In this document: positions 45,761-56,808 of the stretch, one piece after another
How positions within the stretch are numbered: position 1 is the stretch's first letter
How the letters are laid out: the number at the start of each line of letters is the position of its first letter
Assembly: GCA_038049695.1 (NCBI GenBank)
Contig: CP142451.1
Span: 6,384,001 to 6,448,000, forward strand
Length of the DNA stretch: 64,000 nt
Source of the DNA: Cinnamomum chago
Taxonomy: Eukaryota > Streptophyta > Magnoliopsida > Laurales > Lauraceae
Reading direction: 5' to 3'
Made by a program: the position numbers and the translations under genes
Notes under the pieces: model-generated
The model's database searches: none
What the model was told of the DNA's origin: nothing
Seen by the model: the letters and a program-made list of their open reading frames with translations, nothing else

Positions 45761-45799
45761 TTATGTGGGGTTTTTTTTTAATGGTAAAAATTTATGTGG
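45761..45799 (-). mobile_element. L1 stub: only the last bases of the LINE 3' end plus poly(A)
   Basis: TTATGTGG at 45761-45768 and 45792-45799 flanks a poly(T) run followed by AATGGTAA. On the minus strand this is TTACCATT plus poly(A), the same 3' end as the LINE at 22967-23989. An almost completely 5'-truncated insertion of that family. Confidence 0.65.
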
Positions 45800-46080
45800 T
45801 TTAAGGGAACTCTACTCTAATAGGAGATGATCTAATTAGATTAAGGTCTTAAAGAAAAGCTCTAAGTTTTTATATTAAATTTACAAGTAGTGTGCTATAA
45901 AATTACAAAAGAAAGCTCCAATTTAACATTAGAGGGTTTGGTAGAACTATAAATAAGGGCCTATAGAAGGGTATTTCTCTCTAATTTACTAAAATAATTG
46001 TTTTTTAACTTGAAAACATCGGTGCCAAGACAAATGATCGAGGGCATTTGCATCGTTACAAAATATTTCCAGGGTCAATT
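45800..46080. repeat. Direct repeat, first copy
   Basis: GAACTCTA..CTAAT, AAAGAAAGCTCCAATTT and TAACTTGAAAAC blocks recur in order at 47050-47290. The copies are diverged, about 1.25 kb apart, and non-coding. Confidence 0.6.
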
Positions 46081-46124
46081 ATTTTATGAGGAGGAACCCG
46101 CGAACCCCTTTACGGTTGATCATT

Positions 46125-46810
46125 GGTAAACCTCGAATACACAACATCAATCACTAGCATTGTGTATCGGATAAGCCTCCAACAGTGGAAGCGTGGACCT
46201 CCAACTCATTATTGGAATAACCACTCCTTGCTCCACTGGCAATCAAACGTGGTAGGTCCCAAGACCGAAGTTTCAATCCAACCATGGCCGCAGCCGGCGA
46301 GCCTGGGTAGTTTAGGATTTATATAAAAAAAATGGGGTGTGTGCAAAGTAAAAGTCAATGTGCAGGTAGCAGCTCTGGTTGGTTTAATAATGTGGTTTCA
46401 GGATGCCCCCACACGCTTCTTACCACCACATCTCTTACCTGAGTGGTATTAAGCAGTATTTCTCATCTAGTTGTTCAGGGCTCAAAACCTGGAAATGACA
46501 CATCTTCCCGCTTGTGTAACCTCCTTTCCCACTCAAGTAGGTTGTATTCTCTGTGTGTGCGGGCTCTCTCTCTCGGGTCCCAGCGGCCTTGGCTGGGGTA
46601 CCAAAAAAACTTACCCCACACGTCAAGAAAAGCCTCTTAAGTCTTACCCCGTGATAAGAGGTGTCGGCTCTAAATTGGTCGTGCAAGATTCAAACCTAAG
46701 CAGCTACCTTCCCTTACCCAAAGGCTCTCCAACGTCAGTGGAAGTCTCTTTCACTCACCTTCAACCCTGGGTCGAGCCCCCAAGCTGGGTACCAAAAAAA
46801 AAAAAAGTCT
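46125..46810 (+). mobile_element. Cluster of SINE-like elements
   Basis: Three consecutive units: about 46125-46335, 46432-46613 (GAGTGGTATTAAGC, then GTTCAGGGCTCAAAACC, tail GGGGTACCAAAAAAA) and 46650-46807 (AGATTCAAACC, tail TGGGTACCAAAAAAAAAAAA). They share internal-promoter-like boxes and an ACC-poly(A) ending with the SINE at 42895. Exact ends and target duplications were not resolved. Confidence 0.5.
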
Positions 46811-46839
46811 CATCTTTAGCCGTAACAGCAAAGGCTTCT

Positions 46840-47779
46840 TCCTAATGTGGTTCATTCAATTAAGATGTCCCCACACATCTATGACCCGTTCTATGTGGGA
46901 CTCTTTCTTATTAGAGTTTTTTTAATTATGTGATTTCTTACTGTCTCTTATGAAAAGATTTGGTTAATCAATATATTTTTTATTAATAATATCAATTTTT
47001 ATTTCAGAACACTTCTCTGCGATTTTTCTTCTTTTACTCCCTTCCATTAAGGGAACGTTCGGAAACTCTAGTCTAATTCTGAATGAGCTAACTAGATTAA
47101 AGTCTTAAATAAAAGCCCTAAATGTCTAATTTTGAATTTAATTAATTTACCATTAAATCATAAAAGAAAGCTCCAATTTGACATGAGTGCCTTTGGTAGA
47201 CCTATAACTCGAGAGAGCATTTTCCTTTAACTTCTTAAAAAATTGATTTTAACTTGAATACTTCTACTGTTAAGAAAAACAAATTTTCATCATTGCCATT
47301 TTTTTTTTTTTTTTTTTTTTTTGTTCACTAGGAAATATTTCAAGGGTCATTTGATAGGAATGGGATTTTCGAATCTCATACTCCTAGCCCTGGTCTGTGT
47401 CATACACTCAGATGTAGAGTCCTAACTGCAGTTGGTAAGCATTCATTGTAAAAATAAATGCTTGAGAAATATTGCTTTTCTTCCATCTATTCCGCACGTG
47501 ATCATGGGTATGCATGGCCCACCTCTCCTTCGGCATTAAGGTCTGAGTCCCTCTACTTCCACCACATTATAGGGAGCCATGTGTCTTGACCCTTCTGAGT
47601 TTTGACCCATCTGAGGCTTGAAGCCACACCAACATTTAAATGAAGGAAGCTCTTCTGTGTCAAATTCCACTTTGTGAGGGGCCACTTTTATTTTATTTTA
47701 TTTATTTTTTAATTTTTTTATTTTTATCAATGCAGCTACTTTGTGACGGGCCATTCATCCACTGGTATGCCATCTGCTT
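46840..47779. repeat. Dispersed repeat spacer
   Basis: 46840-46970 matches 24680-24840. 47050-47290 is the second copy of the direct repeat at 45800. A T run of 22 lies at 47301-47322. No gene seen. Confidence 0.5.
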
Positions 47780-48130
47780 GAGTACATCTAAAGACAAATG
47801 TATTTTTGCTTAATGGAGATGCACATATTACCAAGCTTGTCAAATCAAAATTTTGATTTGACTTTTTCAAATACATTTTTTCAAAACATCAACGTCATCT
47901 CACTCGGGATACTTTATCATGTGGCACATGATGAAAAAGAAACGTAGCCCACCTGCTATGTAATATTGCAATCAGCCTTTTGCTGCATGAAACGTTGATG
48001 CATTTGTAACCATAAGAAGCTTCACGGACCAATCAGAAAAGAATATCACGGGGTCTTTAATATTTTGAAAAAATATTTATAATTAAAATTTTAAAAATTG
48101 TAATTAATTTCATTTTTAATCAGAACCTAA

Positions 48131-50290
48131 CACCCAGATAAATTCAAATCTCCTTAAACAAATAACTTGGGTACTAGACCAAATCGATGATCAAATCAAC
48201 TAGTGGAGTCCCACAACAATCTGCTGCAAAACTGATTTTGTTCCTAAAGCACGCCATCTTCCTCTCTCTTATCAAACTCTGGTTTGGCCCACCTTGCATG
48301 GGTCCAAAACTTACTGGGTCACCTGTGGGTCTTCCTTCGGATCCACGGATCAGATTGGTCATCAGGTGGCCCACCCGGGTCCCGGTATCAATGCAAGAAA
48401 ATTAAGCCCTCACCGAATCCTCCCAACCAAACACCCTAGAATAATCAGAACCAAACACCCAGATAAATCCAAATCCCCTTAAACAAACAACTTGGGTCCT
48501 CGATCAGATTGGCGATCAGATCAACCAGCGGGTCCCACAACAATCTGTTACAAAACTGATTTTGTTCCTAAAACACGTCCTCTCCCTTTCTCTGATCAGA
48601 CGTTTTGGGCACACCTCATGCGAGTCCACCACCTATTGGGTTGCCTGTGGGTCCTCCTTCTGATCCTCGGATCAGATGGGTCATCGGGTGGCCCACCTGA
48701 GTCCCGATAACAACGCAAGAAAATCAAGCCCTCACTAAATCCTCCCAACCAAATACCCTGTAATAATCAGAAACAAACACCCAGCTAAATTCAAATCCCC
48801 CTAAACAAACAACTTGGGTACTCAACCAGATCGGCGATCAGATCAACCAGTGGGTCCCACAACAATCTGCTGCAAAACTGATTTTGTTCCTAAAACACGT
48901 CATCTTCATCTCTCTCTAATCAAAAGCTGGCGGCCCACCTTGAACGGGTCCAACACCTACTGCGTAGGGATGGCAACGGGGCGGGTCTGGGGCGGAATTG
49001 GGTTGCCCCGTCCCCGCCCCGCACCTCCCTCTCCCCACCCCATCCCCGCCCCGACATGCCCCTCGGGGCCCCGCCCCAATGTAGTGCAACCACAAACATA
49101 ATAAATTAAATTTTGAATTGACTATAAAGAAAAAGGTAAATTCATTTATTTTACATGGTAAAAGGCACATGAATAATTCATCTATGTTGTCTCCATACCT
49201 TTAATAATATTAAAAAAAAACCCTCAACAATGCTGACTTATTTGCCCGAAACTCAGGCCCCTCTCAAAACGTCAGTCTTCCTAGGGACCATGACGTTTTT
49301 CCCAAAATAGAATAAAAAGATCTCCTCACATAAATATTTTATAAGTGTGGGGCACTGTTAAATTGTTTAAATTTTTTTAAATTATCTAATATTAATATTA
49401 TAAATTTTCCTATTCCTGAAATTTTACCTATTTAAAGTGAGATTTATTCTTATAAGATTTTCTCTAAGCCCTTGAAGGCCACTAACATACACTTGAAAAT
49501 ATCATATATGCTTTGAGACATTCTTTATTAAAAAAGACAATATCTCTCTAAAATATCATAAACTCCATCAATATATGGTTTCACTTCATTTCTGGTATTG
49601 AACTCCACTCACTAATAAAGAGGTTGATTACATATAATTAAAATTAGTATGATTTATCATGTCGCAATTTAACATAATATATGATTAAAGTCAAATAAAC
49701 TTAGATAGATTTTTTAACAACTTTTATTTCATTAAATTTGAATTAGTGGGAATGGGATCATATTATATGCTTTTATAATGTCTAGGGTTTATTCAATTAC
49801 AAGTTTAACTTTAAAAAAAGTCTTCAATCAATCTACTTAACCCTTAATAACAACATAAAATCAATATATACATTTACATATAAATATGTTTATTTATTAT
49901 AAAAGAAATTTAATTTAGAGGATTATTAATTTCGGGACAGGTTACGGGGCGGGGCATGAGGCGGGGCAAGAAACATACCCATCCCATCCCCGCCCCGCCC
50001 CGGATTCTGGGTATATTTTTTTGCCCTGTCCCCACCCCTTCTAAGAGTCGGGGCAGGGAAAACCCGTATGGGGCGAGGCGGGCACTCTAGGTTGGGGCGG
50101 GGCGGGTTAAAAATGTCATCCCTACTACTGCGTCGCCCGTGGGTCCTTCTTCCGATCCACGGATCAGAAGGGTCATCGAATGACCCACCTGGGTCCCGTA
50201 TCAACGGAAGAAAATTAAGCCTTCACCGAATCCTCTCAACCAAACACCCAAATAAATTCAAATCCCCCTAAACAAACAACTTGGGTCCTC
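48131..50290. repeat. Tandem array of about 322-bp units inside the MULE
   Basis: Units start at CACCCAG(A) positions 48131, 48456 and 48778; a fourth, partial unit starts at 50245. Spacings are 325 and 322 bp. The third unit is split by the hAT element and is about 24 bp shorter next to the fourth, probably by slippage between CAAACACC repeats. Conserved words include AACAACTTGGGTCCTC and GGATCAGAT. Short frames through the array differ between copies, so it is not coding. Confidence 0.88.
48965..50124. mobile_element. Non-autonomous hAT element (1.16 kb) nested in the MULE
   Basis: Ends TAGGGATGGCAACGGGGCGG and ...AAAAATGTCATCCCTA are inverted repeats. Perfect 8-bp duplication CTACTGCG at 48957-48964 and 50125-50132. 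GC-rich subterminal blocks (about 48970-49080 and 49935-50105) enclose an AT-rich core with no transposase. Confidence 0.9.
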
Positions 50291-50755
50291 ATATCCAAAC
50301 AAGCTGAACAGTTGTAAAACTGAATGAGCTTAAAATCTGCTCAAACGATAACTGAAACTTGACTATATTTTATCTCAAACAATTACTGAAATTCAGCTGG
50401 TTTACAACCAGATTTCGACAGCAAATGAATTGAGATTGGGTCAAAAACTACCCCAAATAAATAGATGTGGTGGGCTGAAACACGGACTAAAAGTAATGCA
50501 TGTACGCAATTTTGATTATGAACCAAACACAATTTTTTATTATGAATATTAAAATATAAGTTGATTTAATTAATAAAATAATTGATTATGAATAAGCCTG
50601 TGAGATAAAAAATTGAAATTAATTGATTATGAATACAATGAAGAACACTATTACAATTAAAATTGAAATTAATTACAATTTTTAAAATTTTAATTTTAAA
50701 TATTTTTTTCAAAATATTAAATACCCCGTGATATTCTTTTCTTATTAGTTCGTAA

Positions 50756-51188
50756 CCCTCTGTTTGGGAAGGGGTGAAAATGGGGGGGAGGAAAAAAAAG
50801 GTTTGGAAAGTAGGGAGAAAAGTTTTTTAGAGGGTGTTTGGGAAAGGGGGGAGGGAAAATGAGGGGGTGGGGGGGAGGGGAAAATGTGTAAAAAAAATTT
50901 CCCCCCAAAACAGGGGGAAAGTGGGGGAAAAAGAGGGGAAAAAGTAAAAAATTACAAAATTGCCCTTCGTTTATAAAATATAATTTTGAAGTTTTTATAA
51001 AAGTAAGGAAAAAATGGTAATTTTCTCTCTATATCACAAACAAACAAAACCCTACTTTTTCACTTTTCTTCCCCTTACTTTTTCACTTCCCAAACAAGAG
51101 GAGGTAAAATTAATTTTCCCTCCCCTCCCCTTCATTTTCCTTCCCCCTCAAATTTTCCCTCCACTCCCCTCCCCTCCCAAACATAGGG
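50756..51188. mobile_element. Harbinger-like MITE (433 bp) nested in the MULE right terminal repeat
   Basis: Ends CCCTCTGTTTGGGAAGGGG and (reverse complement of the right end) CCCTATGTTTGGGAGGGG. Flanked by TAA on both sides (50753-50755 and 51189-51191). The uninterrupted left terminal repeat of the MULE shows the empty site (near 48020-48026). No coding capacity; interior is poly-purine and poly-pyrimidine rich. Confidence 0.8.
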
Positions 51189-51442
51189 TAAAGCTTCTTA
51201 TGGTTACAAATGCATCCACGTTTCATGCAACAAAAAGTTGATTGCAATATTACATAGCAGGTGGGCTACGTTTCTTTTTCATCATGTGCCACATGATAAA
51301 GTATCCGGAGTGAGATGACGTTGATGCTTTGAAAAAATGTATTTAAAAAAGTCAAATCAAAATTTTGATTTGACAAGCTTTGAAATATGTGCATCTTCAT
51401 TAATCAAAAATACATCTGTCTTTAGATGTACTCCATCTGCTT

Positions 51443-53429
51443 ATGGGTGGCAATTTATTACATAGAGAACAACATTGGTGTCGGCAACAAGATATGAATT
51501 TTTGTCTTTTTAGTGACGAGAGAGAAAAATATATATATATTTTTTAAGTCCAACGTCTCTCACCAGTTGAGCTTTAATTTATTTTTTTATGACAAAAAAG
51601 AATAAAACAGAAAAGCGGTAACCGAACCAACCGAACTGGTGCCTTCCGGTTCGGTTCGATTTGAGCACATGGACGGTTCGGTTTGGATTGGAAAAATAGA
51701 AAATTGATGGGTTGGGTTTGGTTTGGTTGATGATTTCCCCTCTGAACCGATCCGAGCCGCTCATGTGCACCCGTAGTAATTTATATAAAAAAAAACCTTT
51801 TCTTTGTGGGAAAAAAATGAAATCTTCAATTATACAAATCAAGTACTAGAAAATGCCCGTCTTAATAGGGCCCACGAGGATGTATGATGATTTTGGAAAT
51901 CCATTGGATGGAAAGAACTATATAAGAGCTATCTATGTGCAAAGTTTCGACTCGTTAAGATTATGCTAAGCCCTTTGATCTATAGCCCTAAAGTTAAATG
52001 GTTTTAGATGTATCATTCTCTTATGATTTTAATCCAATGGTAAGGAAAATTTGAATGAATGTCAAATTTGGACTTGCATCTATTCCTTGGGGAGGGGGGA
52101 TATTGTGTTTGAAAATATTAGATTAACTTAAGGTGAGTCCATGAAAATAAGGATCGGAAAAATGGGTGTGCTATAAATGACCTTCCCACTGTGCCATAAA
52201 TGCCATCTTTTCCGCCGAGCTGTTGGCATTTATGAGAATTGAAAATCAGATGGGTGGGTGAGGTACTGTTTAACAGCTTCTATTTCACTTTATGCCCTGC
52301 ACTAACAACTGACTAAATGTATAACCAACTATTCTGCCAAAACATTTAATTAACTTGGGTAATGTTTTGGTTGCTATAGCACACAGGTCATAGTGTCATA
52401 CGCGCCATTGTATCCTTGGTATCTGTTGCCATGCACTCTGTTTGCTTTTAATTCTAATTACTAGCAGCTTTTGTTTACCTGCAATTAGTTACGGCAAAGA
52501 ATAAACAACTCTCACAGGCAACTCAGATTTTTCAAATGCCCGAATACTCTGTTTCACATGTGAACTGAGTAACCTGTACTTACGAAGTAACACCAAATTG
52601 GCCCACACGTGTTGCTTTCGTTTGAGAGGTGATTTTCTCATGCCTTAACTCGCACTCTGCCGGAATGAAGGGAAAATTTTGTCGGTACACTCCTCCTTGC
52701 CCTATGTGGTCTCCTATAACCCTAAACGGGAGTTTAACCTTTACCCACCCGCCAGTGGGCTCTTATTCCACTTGTGTGGACTTTGTTTTTTTTATGTTTG
52801 TTGACTCTCTTTTCATATTTGTGGGCTTCTTTAGTCTCAGCTCCCTGACTGGGTTTTGGGCATGGACCTAGATTCTCAAGTATATTCATCTCAAGAAAAT
52901 AAAAAAGTTTGCATGGTCTACGAATAATTTTTAACTTTTCTTTCTGAGCTAAACCTCGCTTGATTAAATGTAGAATGATAAAATAGATTCTAAAAATTTA
53001 AATAGCAGTTTATTCTTGTTATTGTTGTAGTTGTTGTTGTTGTTATGGCCTCTACTGAACCGGAGTATTACTAGCAACCTGCAGACAAACAGATCGATTG
53101 GCATGTGTAATACCGGTTGCAAACAGCGCTCAACTATAAGTGTGTTGGCAAGAGCAGTTTCTTTATATTCTGCCCTTTTATAACTGTATATGACATACTT
53201 TATTCCCCGATCAATGATTTGAAGATCTCTATCATTCGATTTGGATCCATTCATGAATTGAATTATGTGTCTGCCACTTTAGACTTCAATGATGTACTTG
53301 TAACTCCAGCGAGTCCTCCCCCCCCCCCCACCTATCCATTCCATATTTTCTTACCTATCCATTCCATATTTTCTTCATGTGGGAGATTCATCACATTTTC
53401 AAAATTTGGTGTGCTCTCAAGATTTCGTA
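51443..53429. other. No gene seen
   Basis: Contains GGTTCGGTTCG-rich sequence at 51615-51775 that resembles hAT subterminal DNA but lacks paired ends. A C run lies near 53319-53328 and a short CTATCCATTCCATATTTTCT duplication at 53334-53371. No coding sequence recognised. Confidence 0.45.
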
Positions 53430-55710
53430 ACATTCTTAAAAAGAGTTTCCTGATAAAATCTCAAGTTGGGAAACCCTTGTGAGCGATCTCATCTCCCTGA
53501 TTGATGGAGAAATATCATGAGTCAGGATAAATTTCAATTCAAGTAAAAGTAATGGTGAGTAAATTCCAGGACCATTGAAACCACTACTTCTATATGCATA
53601 TAAAGTGCTGCCCCCTTCAACAAAAACCACACCTTTTATAAATCACTGTGATTTGGATGTCACTGGTGCAATTACTGATCCCTCTGTTGGGGTCCTTTAG
53701 TTCTTGTTCATGGGGTAAGTGGAACCCGCGCTGGAGCCCACTTAAAGAATATCAGGTGAGAAAACTGACCCCACCTATTAGGTCAATCGGAATTTGCCCG
53801 CCCAACCCGACTTGCATAAAATGAGGGTTGGTCATGGATCAAGTTTTCCCCTGACCCACCATAAAAAGGGTCAGATTAACCTCCCAGTATAAGTTTATTT
53901 ATTTATTTATTTTGTTAAGTTGGCCTCCTACTCAAGTGTGATACTATCAACCTAAAGACCCAATTATTGATCTTGGGGATGTGTGTCATAATTGATACAC
54001 CACTCAACTCAACGATGAGTGTGTTGGCCCCAATAACCTAATCTTAATGGTTTAAAATGGGTACCCGATTTCTAATTTTTAATGATTTGCTCCGCTTTCC
54101 ATCTTATTTAGGTAGTTCACTTGTAGACCGAATTGAAGTGAAAGCTCAATGTAAGAGACATGAAAATAATGGTCAAATAAAAAAGAGAGTAAATCAAGAG
54201 AGAATAAAATGCATTCATCAAATGGCTTGCAAAATGGATGGTGGACCATACTATTATCGACAACGATTAGGTTGATCAAAAGGTGGGCCCCACTTGAAAC
54301 TTTAAGGGTCCAATTTCAAACTATCAACTAGTCTAAAAGGAGCTAGTTAAATTAGGTCTTGAAGTAAATAGCTCCCTATGTTTCCCAAGTCGTGTTTAAT
54401 AATATTATTACTTGATCAAACTGGTATGAAGCATTCATTGGATAGCTTGTGCCTGTCATATTGGTCTTAGATAAGAGCATTCATTAAATACTGTTGGTTG
54501 TTTAAAGTACATCTTGGCCGCAATTAATTTTAAAGTGCCCTCATTTTGTTTTACAAAGTAGGGTTTTTTTTTTAAGAAAAGGCCCTATGTGATAAATTAT
54601 TTCGGGTGGGGCCCATTCAGATAATTGAAGGTGTGATGGAGCCAACCGCATCTCATGGTGGAAATTTGGTGGAATCCTCAAGTGAACGAAATATGGTAGG
54701 TCCCAACTCCCAACAGATGGTAAAAGAACGATTCTAAAAAAAACCAAATAATTCCTTCGAGAATGATTTTCTCTTGCTTGCTTTTAGTGTAGCCCCTCCT
54801 TGTGGTTATTACTCACAGGTATTTTTAAATCCATGGTAAAAAGAAAAAAAATTATTGAAATTTGCTTTAAATAACAGGCTGGATGGGATCTCCACATACG
54901 TAAATCACTGCGATGTGCGATTTTGATGGCTATAATTATGCAGACTCTCCTAAATTTTCCAGTTTAGAGTTTTATTAAAAGTCATCACCCAGTACGGTCC
55001 CACCAAGGACCAAAGAGGGTCCTAAATTCCCCAGTTTATAGTTTTATTATTCCTAATTAAAAGATGGATTGAAATTGTAGCCTGTTTTGAAGATCCTTGA
55101 AGGCTCTATGTTGTTTTGCAGGTTCCGTTCTTTGGTTTTCTGTGCTGAGAAAAAGGAGAGATTTGCTATTTCATATCTGTTGATTTCTGTTGGTCTGTTG
55201 TATATAAGACCATTTCTCAAGTTGAAAATGCACAGAATCCAAAGGGACGAGCAAGATGCAATTGTCTGCAAATACAGGGGCTTTTCCTGGGTCAGCTGCC
55301 TCAGAGCATTGTCCCCATTTTCACTACTTGTAATTCTTCATTTTCTTAGGAAGAAAAGGATACAGAATAACTGAAGAATATAATCTGGGTAAATCGTGTG
55401 GCAGTGGCAGCCCCATGGCAGTAGGTGCTATTGTGTTTCCCAATCTGTGTTTGATATTATAACAGCAAAATAGTCCCAAGTATCTATTCGATAAGCTGTG
55501 CCCATCTGATTGACCCCGCAACATGTGCAATAGGTAGATCTGGGGTACAATATGGGGGCAGCAAATCCAAGCCTTATGCCAATGAACCAACAGCCACGCC
55601 CCATGACAAACACAATACATACCTGGGAAACAGGGCTGCAAGGCCAAACAAGAGAATGGTTGGTTAAGGTTAACTTCCCTTAGATACAATTCAAATTTGT
55701 GCATGTAGGG
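53430..55710. repeat. Dispersed repeat, copy 2 of the 13.9-15.9 kb family
   Basis: Blocks in the same order as at 13900-15910. About 1.1 kb (54480-55610) not present in copy 1 separates the last two blocks. That extra stretch shows no transposon ends; a promoter-like interpretation could not be supported. Confidence 0.65.
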
Positions 55711-56808
55711 GCTGGGTCCGCTTTCAAAGCACACATGAAAATTGAAATGCCTGGATCCACTTCCAAGACCCATATGAAAATCATGTGTTTGCCCCCAAAA
55801 TCCACACGAAATTTGTCTTTGCATCAAAACCCAATTACATGTTTGGACACGACTCCCTCAAACTAAATTCTTGGGTCCGCTACTGACTTAGCTGGTAGGG
55901 ACCTTGAGCGTATTAGAGTACGTGAGTTTGAGTTCTTAAGAAAGTGAGGAAAAAAAAAAAGAAACTAATTAATCCCACAATGAAAGTATTGGGGGAAAAC
56001 CTCACGTAAGCGAAAAGAAAAAGAAATAGAGAAAACTCAAATATCTTTGATCAGTTTTCTTAATTTCTTATAGAGTTATCTTCAGGAAAATATTACTAGA
56101 AATCCTTGACTCATGACTTCATTTGTGCAATGAGAGAATTTCGCGTGGTTTGTGAATTTTTATTTTCACAAAAAGGAAGAATTCTGCATTCTTACACCTC
56201 CCATAAAAAAATTAAAATCCTTTCTACCTATATGCAAGAATACGTGTTGCACCAATCACGCTCTATGGTGCAATCCTTTCTTTACACAAACGTGCCATAA
56301 CATCCCTTCATGCGCGACCCTTCCTTTTTGAGGCCTTGGTTTGAGTCGGCTCAGATATGCTTTGGGTCAACCCTGATGAGAGGTTGGACTTGAATCGTTC
56401 TTTATCATAATTGTTGCCACCATAAGTAAGAACCATGATTTCCAGCCATATAGGGAGGAATATTGACCGGTTGATTGGATACTTCTGTAATTAGGACGGT
56501 AAAACAATCTTTGTCCAATCCAATGGTTACTCTTTCTTTAAGTACACTTAAATTTTACATGATTATAGAACAACAGGTTTCTGATATCTGATGTATGGAA
56601 TATGGATTAAATCACTTTTTTAGGCCCAACTATTCAACAAAAAGTTGACTTTTATTGGAGATTTAATAATGTTTTTTCCAATCTAGTGATACATATTTTT
56701 TTGGTTTGGACATGTGGTTTAGTCGAGGGTTACTTGATTATTAGATCGGAGTTTTCAATTCATAATCTAAGATTTAGATCTAAGATTTGCATATGGGGCT
56801 GCGGGTTA
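55711..56808. other. No gene seen
   Basis: AT-rich spacer before the largest solo LTR. No recognisable coding sequence or paired repeat. Confidence 0.45.

Larger units (their letters stand above)
47780..51433. mobile_element. Non-autonomous Mutator-like element, 3.65 kb, with two nested insertions
   Basis: Perfect 9-bp target duplication CATCTGCTT at 47771-47779 and 51434-51442. Terminal inverted repeats start GAGTACATCTAAAGACA; the left arm is 47780 to about 48118, and the right arm is about 50661-50755 plus 51192-51433. Long terminal repeats and a 9-bp duplication are hallmarks of MULEs. The interior has no transposase; it holds about 3.2 tandem copies of a 322-325-bp unit, a nested hAT element and a nested MITE. 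Confidence 0.9.

Noticed and set aside
48131..50290. CRISPR-like or satellite array
   Set aside because: Units are 322-325 bp with no spacer pattern, in a plant genome, and lie within a MULE; it is a simple tandem repeat.
50717..51241. Pro/Phe-rich peptides on both strands
   Set aside because: They are translations of the poly-purine and poly-pyrimidine tracts in the nested MITE.
51600..51780. GGTTCGGTTCG-rich hAT end
   Set aside because: Only one end-like stretch is visible, so no element can be bounded.
55324..55827. 167-codon minus-strand frame
   Set aside because: It overlaps the dispersed repeat, has no recognised motif, and the matching part of copy 1 does not keep the frame.
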